Source of the DNA: DATKQD01 sp050695655
GTDB taxonomy: Bacteria; Chloroflexota; JAJPGV01
DNA: 64,000 nucleotides
Assembly (NCBI GenBank): GCA_050695655.1
Contig: JBOGTU010000264.1
Coordinates: 1-64,000, forward strand
Reading direction: 5' to 3'
Part shown: piece after piece, positions 42,815 through 52,320 of the stretch
Layout of the letters: each line of letters begins with the position of its first letter
Numbering within the stretch: position 1 is the stretch's first letter
Notes under the pieces: generated by a model
Databases searched by the model: none
Seen by the model: only the letters and a program-made list of their open reading frames with translations
What the model was told of the DNA's origin: nothing
Translations under genes and position numbers: made by a program

Positions 42815-42915
42815 AGGACTCGAAGGCCGTGACCATGAAGAACGGCAAGCCGGCCACCGAAGGTGTGTGCCCCACATGTGGGACCAAAATGTTCAAGATC
42901 GGCAAGGCCGCCTAA
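42772..42915 (+). CDS. Small zinc-ribbon protein (DUF5679-like)
   Basis: A 47-residue protein starting at TTG 42772, so it is missed if only ATG is used. Cys5-x2-Cys8 and Cys33-x2-Cys36 (YCVKCKAKR, then VCPTCGTKMFKIGK) form a zinc ribbon around a basic Lys-rich middle, as in DUF5679 proteins. AAGGGGAAGGA lies just upstream as a ribosome site. The gene overlaps the end of the hydrolase frame and is followed by a terminator. It may bind nucleic acid; function unknown. Confidence 0.82.
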   Translation: MEAYCVKCKAKRDMKDSKAVTMKNGKPATEGVCPTCGTKMFKIGKAA

Positions 42916-42966
42916 GAGTCGCCAGGCTGGATGGGGCGCTGGGTTGGGCGCGCCAGGAGGCGAGGG

Positions 42967-43006
42967 AGGCCATCGCGCGCCGGGGCGCGATAGGCCTCTT
43001 CTTCTT
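42967..43006 (+). terminator. Intrinsic terminator after the DUF5679 gene
   Basis: AGGCC and TCGCGC pair with GCGCGA and GGCCT around a small internal loop, with an apical GC-rich loop. A T-rich tail (cttcttctt) follows. It lies 51 bp after the zinc-ribbon stop and before the convergent degV gene. Confidence 0.6.
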
Positions 43007-43073
43007 ATATGAAAGATCTCTCCGGTATGAATGATCCCTCCGGCGGTCGCTCTTTCGTGATCGGGCCAGGCTT

Positions 43074-43910
43074 CTAGCGGCGCAGGTAGCAGGCAGCAAC
43101 AGCGCCCGGCCCGCAGTGCGTGCCGATCACCGCCCCAACCGGCAGCACTTCCACATCGCCGTGCAGGGGTCGCAGCTGCGCCGCCAGCTCGTCCGCCAAA
43201 CCGGAGTTGCCGGCGTGCAGCACAGCCAGGTGGCGGAAAGGCGCGTCGCGACTGGCGAGCGCTACCAGGCGCTCCAGGCCCTTGCGCAGCGTGCGGCGGC
43301 GGTCCACCGCGGCTACGACGCCGGCTCGAATGGAGATCACCGGCTTAATCTGCAGCATGCCCGCCATGAGCGCTTGCGCCATATTGATGCGGCCGCTGCG
43401 CTGGGCGAAGCGCAGCGTATCCAGCAGGGCGTAGAAGCCGGTACCCAGCGTATCCACACTGATCTCCCGCGCCACCTCGGCGGCACTGGCGCCCTGCTTC
43501 GCCACCTCGGCCGCGGCCTGAACAATGCAGCCCAGCGACATGGATACTGTGCCCGAGTCATAGACCCGGATGTCTCGCTTGTGCAGTTGTGCCGCTGCCG
43601 CCAGCGCGCTGGCATAGGTGCCGCTCAGTTTGGAAGAGATGTGAATGGAGAGGATCGTTTCGGCTGTAATTCCATCGTAAACGGCCTGAAACTGGGTGAC
43701 TGAGGGCTGCGAAGTGGTTGGGACTTCGGGCGCTTGCGCAGCGCGGCGGAAGAACTCGGCCTGGTCCAGTTCACCGTCCGTGTAGCTCACGCCGTCGATC
43801 AGCACGGTGAGCGGTACCACCGCGATGCCCAGGCGCAGCGTCCGCTCCGGTGGCAAATCGGCCGTGCTGTCCGTGACGATGGCCACGCGCTGGGATGCCG
43901 GCGCGCTCAT
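43074..43910 (-). CDS. DegV-family fatty-acid-binding protein
   Basis: A 278-residue two-domain protein. Family motifs are AIVTDSTADLPPE at the N-terminus, DGELDQAEFF and TSQPSVTQF near 82, ILSIHISSKLSGTYASA near 108, and KPVISIRAGVV. DegV/FakB proteins bind a fatty acid and present it to FakA kinase; no fakA is adjacent. ATG 43910 overlaps the stop of the PCD gene by 4 bp, so it is the last gene of a three-gene coupled set. Confidence 0.92.
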   Translation of the reverse strand: MSAPASQRVAIVTDSTADLPPERTLRLGIAVVPLTVLIDGVSYTDGELDQAEFFRRAAQAPEVPTTSQPSVTQFQAVYDGITAETILSIHISSKLSGTYASALAAAAQLHKRDIRVYDSGTVSMSLGCIVQAAAEVAKQGASAAEVAREISVDTLGTGFYALLDTLRFAQRSGRINMAQALMAGMLQIKPVISIRAGVVAAVDRRRTLRKGLERLVALASRDAPFRHLAVLHAGNSGLADELAAQLRPLHGDVEVLPVGAVIGTHCGPGAVAACYLRR

Positions 43911-44188
43911 ACGGTGGCGAGCTGGTTGATGCGACCTGCGAGAGCAAGGTCACGATCGGTGATGCCGCCCTCGGAGTGCGTGTGCAGCGCGAAGCGTACG
44001 CGGTTGTAGCGCAGGTCGATGTCGGGATGGTGGTCGGCTGCCTGTGCCGCCTCGGCGACGGTGTCGATCAGTGCTACCGCGGCGAGGAAGCCCGCGCACT
44101 CCACCGTGCGCACAATGTCTCGCCCATCGTAGTCCCAGCCAGGCAGGGCCGCGAGGCGCGCGCGAACATCGGCGTCGGCGTAGGTCAT
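43907..44188 (-). CDS. Pterin-4a-carbinolamine dehydratase
   Basis: A 93-residue protein with the active-site motif HHPDIDLRYNRVRFALHTHS and the following GGITDRDLALAGRI. It dehydrates 4a-hydroxytetrahydrobiopterin and serves pterin recycling or molybdopterin-related roles. ATG 44188 fits the family length; the in-frame start at 44260 would overlap deep into the upstream gene. It overlaps both neighbours by 4 bp. Confidence 0.92.
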   Translation of the reverse strand: MTYADADVRARLAALPGWDYDGRDIVRTVECAGFLAAVALIDTVAEAAQAADHHPDIDLRYNRVRFALHTHSEGGITDRDLALAGRINQLATV

Positions 44189-44715
44189 GCGGAGGCCGGC
44201 AGGTGGTGGCCGTTGGAGCGGAAATGGTCGTGCGATCCAACGTCCATGGGCCGGCCGCACAGCGGGCAGCGGTCGCGACCCGCGGCGACCAGGGCGAACA
44301 CCGCCTGGCCAAAGGCCTGCAGCTGCGGCCGGTTCACCAGGCAGCTGAAGGCTGGCCCCGCGTCCTGCGCGCCGGCCACATCGTGGGCCAGGATCATGAA
44401 CAGCCGCCGCTGCTCCTCGTAGCCGAGGGCCAGCTGGCCCACCTGAAATTCCAGGTTCGGGCGCAGATCGAATGAAAGCGGACCCTCGCGCGGCGGGTGA
44501 TCAGGGTCTTCGTAGTCGGCTGGCGTGCTGGACACGTCCTGCAGCAGCTTCTGGATTGCCAGGGCCATAGCCTGCAGCTGCTCCCGCTCCACCCACAGGT
44601 TGGCCAGCTCGTGGTCGTTGCGGGCGAGGATGCGAAAGCGCCTGTTGCCGGGCTGCCCTACCGCGTCCGCCAGGATGCCGCTGGCTCGGCCCAGCTCATA
44701 GGTTTCTTCTGCCAA
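44185..44715 (-). CDS. DUF3090 family protein
   Basis: A 176-residue protein of a family mostly known from Actinobacteria and Chloroflexota. It shows YELGRASGILADAVGQPGNR near the N-terminus, and a C-terminal zinc-ribbon-like CPLCGRPMDVGSHDHF followed by RSNGHH. TTG 44715 (GGAGG just upstream) gives the standard N-terminus; the ATG at 44787 would run into the divergent gene. It is the first gene of the DUF3090-PCD-degV run. Function unknown. Confidence 0.87.
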   Translation of the reverse strand: MAEETYELGRASGILADAVGQPGNRRFRILARNDHELANLWVEREQLQAMALAIQKLLQDVSSTPADYEDPDHPPREGPLSFDLRPNLEFQVGQLALGYEEQRRLFMILAHDVAGAQDAGPAFSCLVNRPQLQAFGQAVFALVAAGRDRCPLCGRPMDVGSHDHFRSNGHHLPASA

Positions 44716-44772
44716 GGCGCCTCCGCGAGGATGGGTGGTGGAGTGGGGTTCCGAAGCAGTATACGGCCTTGC

Positions 44773-44778
44773 TAGAGT
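44773..44778 (+). promoter_or_regulatory. -10 box of the PPOX-thiD genes, leaderless type
   Basis: TAGAGT ends 7 nt before the ATG at 44786, and there is no ribosome site. It lies in the spacer divergent from the DUF3090 gene. Confidence 0.4.
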
Positions 44779-44785
44779 GGGCTCC

Positions 44786-45196
44786 ATGGACGAAGAGCAG
44801 GCGCGGGCTTACGCGCGGCGCAACCACCGGGGTGTTCTGGCGACGATCCGGAAAGACGGCCGGCCTCAACTTTCCAGCGTGGCCTACCTCCTGGATGATG
44901 ACGGGCGAATCAAGATCTCGGTAACGGAAGATCGCGCCAAAACCAGGAACCTGCGCCGCGATCCGCGGGCCAGCCTGCAGTGCCTGGATGACGCGAACTG
45001 GTTCAGCTACGTGGTGTTGGAGGGTGCCGCGTCATTCATCGAAGGGGAAGCGGCATTGCCTGCTCTGCGGCACGTGTATCGGGCCATTCGGGGGGCCGAC
45101 CACCCCAACTGGCAGGAGTTCGATGCCGCCATGCGCAGCGAGCGCCGCGTGCTGCTGGTCATCCAGCCGGAGCGGCTGTACGGCATGGTTCGATAG
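44786..45196 (+). CDS. PPOX-class (pyridoxamine phosphate oxidase fold) F420/FMN-dependent protein
   Basis: A 136-residue split-barrel flavin or F420-binding protein: ARRNHRGVLATIRKDGRPQ near 10, KISVTEDRAKTRNLRRDPRA near 42 and WFSYVVLEGAA near 67 match PPOX-class F420-dependent oxidoreductases. It reduces a small substrate or scavenges; the target is unknown. ATG 44786 was chosen over an upstream in-frame ATG because of the leaderless promoter. thiD follows 5 bp later. Confidence 0.85.
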   Translation: MDEEQARAYARRNHRGVLATIRKDGRPQLSSVAYLLDDDGRIKISVTEDRAKTRNLRRDPRASLQCLDDANWFSYVVLEGAASFIEGEAALPALRHVYRAIRGADHPNWQEFDAAMRSERRVLLVIQPERLYGMVR

Positions 45197-45201
45197 CGGG
45201 C

Positions 45202-45990
45202 GTGCCCACCGCCCTCACCATTGCCGGGTCGGACTCCGGCGGCGGAGCGGGCATCGCCGCGGATCTGAAAGTGTTCTCAGCGTTGGGCGTGTACGGCACC
45301 TGTGCCATTACCGCCGTCACCGCGCAGAATACGCGCGGGGTGACAGCGCAGGCGGCGCTGGAACCCAGCCTGGTGGCGGCCCAGATCCGCGCGGTGCTGG
45401 AGGATATCGGCGCCGCCGCCGTGAAGACGGGCATGCTGGCGAATGGCGACATTGTGGGGGCTGTGGCCCAGGAGCTGGCGAGATGGCGGCCGCCGCACCT
45501 GGTGGTCGATCCCGTAGTGCGGGCCAGCACAGGGGCTGAGTTGCTGACCGAGCAGGCGCTGGAGGCGCTGAAGCGCCAGCTGCTGCCGTTGGCTGAGGTG
45601 ATCACCCCCAACCTGCCGGAGGCCGAGGCACTGGTCGGCCGGGCGCTGACCTCGGAGGCCGACATTCGAGATGCTGCCCGCGAGATGCTCGACCTCGGCT
45701 GCCGCGCCGTGGTGGTCAAAGGCGGGCACCGATCCGGCCCGGCGGACGATGTGCTGTTCGACGGGCAAGCCTTTGATGTGCTGCACGCGGAGCGGCTGGA
45801 CGCGCCCTTCACCCACGGCACCGGCTGCACCTTTTCCGCGGCCCTCACGGCAGAGCTGGCCAAGGGGGCCGACCTGTTCAGCGCCGCCCGGTCCGCCAAA
45901 GTCTTTGTTACCGAAGCGATTCGGCATGGCTTCCCCATCGGCCAGGGGCACGCGCCGGTGCACCACCTGTGGAATGTGTGGCCGGCCTGA
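45202..45990 (+). CDS. thiD: Hydroxymethylpyrimidine/phosphomethylpyrimidine kinase
   Basis: A 262-residue ribokinase-fold enzyme phosphorylating HMP and HMP-P for thiamine synthesis. Motifs: TIAGSDSGGGAGIAADLKVF at the N-terminus, AVVVKGGHRSG near 176 and the anion-hole and catalytic GTGCTFSAALTAELAKG near 211. It starts with GTG 45202, 5 bp after the PPOX gene. The riboswitch-controlled thiC follows as a separate unit, so thiD itself is not behind the riboswitch. Confidence 0.93.
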   Translation: MPTALTIAGSDSGGGAGIAADLKVFSALGVYGTCAITAVTAQNTRGVTAQAALEPSLVAAQIRAVLEDIGAAAVKTGMLANGDIVGAVAQELARWRPPHLVVDPVVRASTGAELLTEQALEALKRQLLPLAEVITPNLPEAEALVGRALTSEADIRDAAREMLDLGCRAVVVKGGHRSGPADDVLFDGQAFDVLHAERLDAPFTHGTGCTFSAALTAELAKGADLFSAARSAKVFVTEAIRHGFPIGQGHAPVHHLWNVWPA

Positions 45991-46027
45991 GCGCTGGCGC
46001 CCGGCTTCGCGGCGCGGTCACCGCGGC

Positions 46028-46055
46028 TTGCGCGGCCGGGAAACAGTGCTACACT
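46028..46055 (+). promoter_or_regulatory. Promoter of the TPP riboswitch-thiC unit
   Basis: TTGCGC (46028-46033) and TACACT (46050-46055) are separated by 16 nt. The predicted transcription start near 46062 falls at the 5' edge of the riboswitch, which supports both. Confidence 0.6.
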
Positions 46056-46063
46056 GGCGCCAA

Positions 46064-46146
46064 AGACGGGAGCTCAGGTACTGGGCTGAGAGGGCAAGCG
46101 AGCCGACCGTAGAACCTGCTCCGGGTAATGCCGGCGAAGGGAAACG
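46064..46146 (+). ncRNA. TPP riboswitch (THI element)
   Basis: The conserved CTGAGA is at 46085-46090 and the second half reads GAACCTG, then GGGTAATGCCGGCGAAGGGAA, ending near 46143. This is the TPP-binding aptamer. It lies between thiD and thiC. Downstream a small hairpin (TTCCC-GTAT-GGGAG) includes part of the thiC ribosome site, so control may be translational; no T-tract terminator was seen. Confidence 0.9.
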
Positions 46147-46216
46147 CAGCGAGCCAACGCTCGATGTTCCACACCTGATTTCCGTACCACTATTCCCGTA
46201 TGGGAGGAGACCCGAG

Positions 46217-48013
<1,797 letters not shown>

Positions 48014-48161
48014 TGCCCCGGCAGTGAGGGGCGCAGCCGGTTTTCGCGGCTCGCTGCCCCCTCGCCCCGGCCAGCCGCGGCACCACATCCGAGAGCAAGC
48101 TCTGGTATTTCCGGGTGATAGCTTGTGCCCCGGCCGCGCGCCCTTTACGCTGTACGCCAGG

Positions 48162-49238
48162 ATGCAAGGGGGCATAGATTTCCGGCGGGGCTACGGGCAC
48201 CGGTGGCGAGCGGCTGGCCCCGCGCTGGCGGCACGCGGTTGGGCCGCGCGGCGGCTGGGCGCAGCCGCCCTGGGTGCGCTGCTGGCGCTGCTGGCGCCGG
48301 CGGCGGCACTCGCGGCGCCCTACTGGGCCGTGCTGGGCGATTCGCCACAGGCGCAATCTATCCAGCACCTGTTCTGGATCGTCATCGGCGTGGCATTCGT
48401 GTTTTTGTTCGGCATCGAGGGCACGCTGCTGTATGTGGTGTTCCGCTTTCGAGCGCGCCCAGGCGACGAGGGCGAAGCGCCGCAGGTGTACGGCAACCGG
48501 CGGCTGGAGGTGTGGTGGACCATCGTCCCGGCGTTGATCCTCGTGGTCATGTTCATTTTCACCGTGCGCGCGGTGGGCGAGGAAACGGCCGTGGCGCCTA
48601 ATGCGCTGCCCGTGACGGTCATTGGCCACCAGTGGTGGTGGGAGTTCCGCTATCCCACCCTGGGCGTGGTGACGGCAAACGAGCTCCACGTGCCGGTAGG
48701 GCGCTCCATTGCCTTTACGCTGCAATCGGCGGACGTGGTGCATAGCTTCTGGTTTCCACTGCTGGGCGGCAAGGAGCAGCTCATTCCCGGCCAAAGCAAT
48801 CGCTGGACCTTCACGGTGGACAAGGCCGGCAACTACGATGGCGCCTGCTCCGAATACTGCGGCGGCGCACATGCCTGGATGCGCTTAACGTTGGTAGCCG
48901 ATGCGCCGGCGCAGTTCGATGCCTGGGCAAAGGCGCAGGCCGCCCCCGCGGCCAGCACGGCCACCTCGAAGCAGGCGCTGCAGGTGTTCACGCAGAACGC
49001 CTGCTCGCAGTGCCACGCCATTCGGGGCACCACCGCCAACGGCGCCGTAGCGCCGGACCTCACGCATGTGGGCAGCAGAACCACGCTGGGTGGGGGCGTG
49101 TTGGCGAACAACGCGGGCGACATGGCGCGCTGGCTGCAGAACCCCCAGGCAGTGAAGCCGGGCGTCCTCATGCCCGACCTGCACCTGAGCGCGGACGATC
49201 TGAGCACGTTGACCGCGTATCTGGAAGGGTTGCGGTAG
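48162..49238 (+). CDS. coxB: Cytochrome c oxidase subunit II with C-terminal cytochrome c domain
   Basis: A 358-residue membrane-anchored subunit. It has a signal or first helix near 30-50, and TM helices at about 68-90 and 110-130. The CuA cupredoxin domain has WWWEFRYP and Cys229-x3-Cys233-x3-His237-x2-Met240. A cytochrome c domain is fused at the C-terminus with heme motif Cys281-x2-Cys284-His285 (CSQCH). It accepts electrons and passes them to heme a. It is the first gene of a six-gene respiratory operon. ATG 48162 is chosen because the longer frame reaches into thiC. Confidence 0.93.
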   Translation: MQGGIDFRRGYGHRWRAAGPALAARGWAARRLGAAALGALLALLAPAAALAAPYWAVLGDSPQAQSIQHLFWIVIGVAFVFLFGIEGTLLYVVFRFRARPGDEGEAPQVYGNRRLEVWWTIVPALILVVMFIFTVRAVGEETAVAPNALPVTVIGHQWWWEFRYPTLGVVTANELHVPVGRSIAFTLQSADVVHSFWFPLLGGKEQLIPGQSNRWTFTVDKAGNYDGACSEYCGGAHAWMRLTLVADAPAQFDAWAKAQAAPAASTATSKQALQVFTQNACSQCHAIRGTTANGAVAPDLTHVGSRTTLGGGVLANNAGDMARWLQNPQAVKPGVLMPDLHLSADDLSTLTAYLEGLR

Positions 49239-49242
49239 CGCC

Positions 49243-50910
49243 ATGGCTGCCACTGTGCTGCCCCCCGGCACCTACCCCAAGGACATTGGTGGCGAGTCGC
49301 ACACCTGGCTGTTGAGCTGGGTGGCCACCGTGGACCACAAGAAGATCGGCATCATGTACATCGTCACATCGCTGGTCTTCTTCGCGGCCGGCGGCATCGA
49401 GTCGCTGCTCATGCGCTGGCAGTTGGGTACGCCCGAGAATACCTTCCTCACGCCGGACGAGTACAACCAGATTTTCACCATGCACGGCGTGACCATGATC
49501 TTCTTCGCGGTCATGCCGTTCCTGTTCGGCCTGGCCAATTACCTGGTGCCGTTGATGATCGGCGCCCGCGACGTGGCCTATCCGCGACTTAACGCCTTAA
49601 GCTTCTGGCTGCTGGCCTTCTCCGGCATCATGCTGTACTACTCCTGGGTCGGTGGCGGCGCGCCCAATGCGGGCTGGTATGGCTATGCGCCCCTCACCGA
49701 GCATGTCTACGCCACCGGCAATGGCGACAGCTACTATGCGCTGGCGCTCATTCTCAGCGGCATCGGCACCATTGCCACGTCCATCAACCTGATCGTCACC
49801 ACCATCTACCATCGCGCGCCAGGGATGACCTTGCGGCGCATCCCCATCTTTGTGTGGATGATCATCGTCACCTCATTTCTCTCGCTGTTCGCGCTGCCTT
49901 CCCTCACCGGCGACATGGTGATGGTGCTGGCGGACCGGCTGCTGGGCGCGCACTTCTTCGACGCCAACGCCGGCGGCAGTGATGTGATGTATCAACACAT
50001 CTTCTGGATCTTCGGCCACCCCGAGGTGTACATCATGGCCTTGCCGGCTTTTGGCGTGATGTCCGAGGTGATTCCGGTGTTCTCGCGCAAGCCCATCTTC
50101 GGCTACACGTTCGTGGTTGGGTCGGGCGTGGCCATCGGCTTTCTCAGCTTCGGCGTGTGGGCGCACCACATGTTCACCGTGGGGATGACGCTCACGCAGG
50201 ATTACTTCTTCTCCGCCACCAGCATGGCCATCGCCATTCCCACCGGGATCAAGATCTTCACCTGGGTGGCCACGGCCTGGGGTGGGCGCATCCGTTTCCG
50301 CACACCCATGCTGTTCGCCTTCGGCTTCATCGCCATGTTCCTCATCGGAGGGTTGTCCGGCGTGACGCTGGCCATCATCCCCATCGACTGGCAGGTGAAC
50401 GGCAGCTACTACCTGGTGGCGCACTTCCATTACGTGCTGTTTGGTGGAACCGCCTTCGCCGTGTTCTCCGGCGTGTTCTACTGGTTCCCTAAGATGAGCG
50501 GCCGCATGCTGTCGGAGCGGCTGGGCGTGTGGCAGTTCTGGATCATGCTCATTGGCTTCAACCTGACCTTCTTCCCCATGCACCTCATGGGCTTGGAGGG
50601 CATGCCGCGCCGCGTGTACACGTATCCCGATCAACTGGACCTGGGCGGGCTCAACGCCATCTCCACCCTGGGCGCCTTCATTCTGGCGGTGTCCATCATC
50701 ATCTTCATCGTCAATCTCTGGGTCAGCATCCGGTCCGGCGCGCCCGCGGGCGACAACCCCTGGGAGGCCTGGACGCTGGAATGGGCGACCAGCTCGCCCC
50801 CGCCGGCTTATAACTTTTTGGAGATTCCCGTGGCTACCAGCCGCCGGCCGCTCTGGGACCTGGCCCATCCGGAGGATCCGGATTGGATGCATGAAAGGGA
50901 GCGCGACTGA
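49243..50910 (+). CDS. coxA: Cytochrome c oxidase subunit I (aa3 type)
   Basis: A 555-residue heme-copper oxidase subunit with twelve helices. Ligands: His in FTMHGVTMIFF (low-spin heme), GHPEVYIMALPAFG with CuB-His, the proton-channel Glu and the cross-linked Tyr, WAHHMFTVGM with the CuB His pair, and HFHYVLFGG with both heme His. The Glu in HPEVY and the Lys in IPTGIKIFTW fit an A1-type oxidase with D and K channels. It lies 4 bp after coxB. Confidence 0.96.
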   Translation: MAATVLPPGTYPKDIGGESHTWLLSWVATVDHKKIGIMYIVTSLVFFAAGGIESLLMRWQLGTPENTFLTPDEYNQIFTMHGVTMIFFAVMPFLFGLANYLVPLMIGARDVAYPRLNALSFWLLAFSGIMLYYSWVGGGAPNAGWYGYAPLTEHVYATGNGDSYYALALILSGIGTIATSINLIVTTIYHRAPGMTLRRIPIFVWMIIVTSFLSLFALPSLTGDMVMVLADRLLGAHFFDANAGGSDVMYQHIFWIFGHPEVYIMALPAFGVMSEVIPVFSRKPIFGYTFVVGSGVAIGFLSFGVWAHHMFTVGMTLTQDYFFSATSMAIAIPTGIKIFTWVATAWGGRIRFRTPMLFAFGFIAMFLIGGLSGVTLAIIPIDWQVNGSYYLVAHFHYVLFGGTAFAVFSGVFYWFPKMSGRMLSERLGVWQFWIMLIGFNLTFFPMHLMGLEGMPRRVYTYPDQLDLGGLNAISTLGAFILAVSIIIFIVNLWVSIRSGAPAGDNPWEAWTLEWATSSPPPAYNFLEIPVATSRRPLWDLAHPEDPDWMHERERD

Positions 50911-50911
50911 C

Positions 50912-51517
50912 GTGGCGACGCTCACGGTGCCGGTGGCCGGCGCTCACGCGGAGCCGGCGCTGGGGCCGAAGCGGCTGGGCATTCTGCTGTTCATCGCCTC
51001 GGAATCCGTGGTCTTTTTCGCGCTTATCGCCATGTACGTGGTGGGCCAGGCGCACCCCAACGGGCCTGTGCCGCGGGATCAGCTGGACGTGGGGCGCATG
51101 ATCCTGTACTCGGTGGCGCTCTGGGCCAGCAGCGCCACCATGGCACTGGCCTTGCCGCGCGTGCAGCGGGATGACCAGCGCGGCATGCGCTGGTGGCTGC
51201 TGGCAACGGTGGTGTTGGGCGCCATTTTCGTGATCGGTGAGGCGCAGGAATGGTGGCTGCTGTACCAGGACCAGATTTCCGCCGCGCGCAACCTGTGGGC
51301 AACCACCTTCTTCATGCTCACCGGCATTCACGGCTTGCACGTGATTATCGGGCTCATCGCCATCGTCACCATCGCGCTGGTATCGTTCCGCGCACCCGTG
51401 AGCAAGAGCCACGAGTCGGGCCTGGAGGTGGTAAGCCTGTACTGGCACTTCGTCGACGCGATGTGGATTCTCATTTTCGGCACCATCTACGTGTGGTCGG
51501 CGGTGCTGGGAGGGTGA
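50912..51517 (+). CDS. coxC: Cytochrome c oxidase subunit III
   Basis: A 201-residue subunit with five hydrophobic helices. Typical motifs: GILLFIASESVVFFALIAMY near the N-terminus and FFMLTGIHGLHVIIGLIAI later, ending YWHFVDAMWILIFGTIYVW. GTG 50912 has AAGGGAG 9 nt upstream and is preferred; the ATG at 50891 overlaps coxA. It overlaps the next gene by 4 bp. Confidence 0.9.
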   Translation: MATLTVPVAGAHAEPALGPKRLGILLFIASESVVFFALIAMYVVGQAHPNGPVPRDQLDVGRMILYSVALWASSATMALALPRVQRDDQRGMRWWLLATVVLGAIFVIGEAQEWWLLYQDQISAARNLWATTFFMLTGIHGLHVIIGLIAIVTIALVSFRAPVSKSHESGLEVVSLYWHFVDAMWILIFGTIYVWSAVLGG

Positions 51518-51810
51518 AGGCGTTGGCGGAAGAAGACGCACACGCAAGCCGCGTGGCACGTGTGCTGGAGGAGCTGCCGGCACCAACCGCGTGGCCTATG
51601 CTGCTGGCTTTCGGCGTGGTGCTGGCCGCGTTCGGCATCATCACATCCGGCGTGTTCTTCTTCGCCGGCCTGGTGATCGCCGTGCTGAGCCTCGCGAGTT
51701 GGATGCGCCTGCTGGTGCAGGAGGGCCGCCAGGCAGCCAGGCATGAAGGCGATGGTAAGAGCCACGACTCAATGAACGGGGGTGAAGGGCCATTCCGCGC
51801 GAATTTTTGA
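51514..51810 (+). CDS. Cytochrome c oxidase subunit IV-like small membrane protein
   Basis: A 98-residue protein with two adjacent helices (WPMLLAFGVVLAAFGIITSG, then FFFAGLVIAVLSLASWM) and a charged tail, as in CtaF/CoxD-type subunits. GTG 51514 overlaps the coxC stop (GTGA), and its own stop overlaps the TTG of qcrA. The family call rests on topology and position. Confidence 0.75.
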   Translation: MKALAEEDAHASRVARVLEELPAPTAWPMLLAFGVVLAAFGIITSGVFFFAGLVIAVLSLASWMRLLVQEGRQAARHEGDGKSHDSMNGGEGPFRANF

Positions 51811-52313
51811 GGCCACGGCTTCACGAGGGCCACGGCGACCTGTCGCGGCGTGCGTTTCTCACGAAGGTCACCGTCGGCTTCAGCGGCGTCATTGGCTTAC
51901 TCGCTGGCGTGCCGGTGCTGGGTTATCTGCTGGGGCCCATCACCCGGCCGGTGCCGCAAAAGTGGATCAGCCTGGGGCCGACCAACAGCTTCCCCATCGG
52001 TGAAACCAAGCTGGTGAAGTTCACCGACGATACCAGCTTACCCTGGTCGGGCCTTACCGAGCTCACGGCGCTGTGGGCGCGGCAGCAATCGGCTGGCGTG
52101 TTCGACGTGTGGGCGGTGAACTGCACCCATTTAGGCTGCCCGGTGAACTGGTTGCCGGAGGCGCAGCTGTTCGAGTGCCCCTGCCACGGCGGCATCTTCT
52201 ACTCCAATGGCACCGTGGCCGCCGGCCCTCCGCCGCGGCCGCTGTACAAACATCCCGTGCGGGTGCAGAACGGCATGCTGCAAGCCCTCACCTTTCCCCT
52301 GCCGACGGACTGA
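51807..52313 (+). CDS. qcrA: Rieske iron-sulfur protein of the bc complex
   Basis: A 168-residue Rieske subunit. It has a twin-arginine signal-anchor at residues 14-35 (SRRAFLTKVTVGFSGVIG). Cluster ligands are in CTHLGC and CPCHGG near residues 111 and 130, with the GC/CHG cysteine pair for the disulfide. It starts with TTG overlapping the TGA of the previous gene. It moves electrons from quinol to the cytochrome c domain. Confidence 0.92.
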   Translation: MRPRLHEGHGDLSRRAFLTKVTVGFSGVIGLLAGVPVLGYLLGPITRPVPQKWISLGPTNSFPIGETKLVKFTDDTSLPWSGLTELTALWARQQSAGVFDVWAVNCTHLGCPVNWLPEAQLFECPCHGGIFYSNGTVAAGPPPRPLYKHPVRVQNGMLQALTFPLPTD

Positions 52314-52320
52314 TCGCGCC

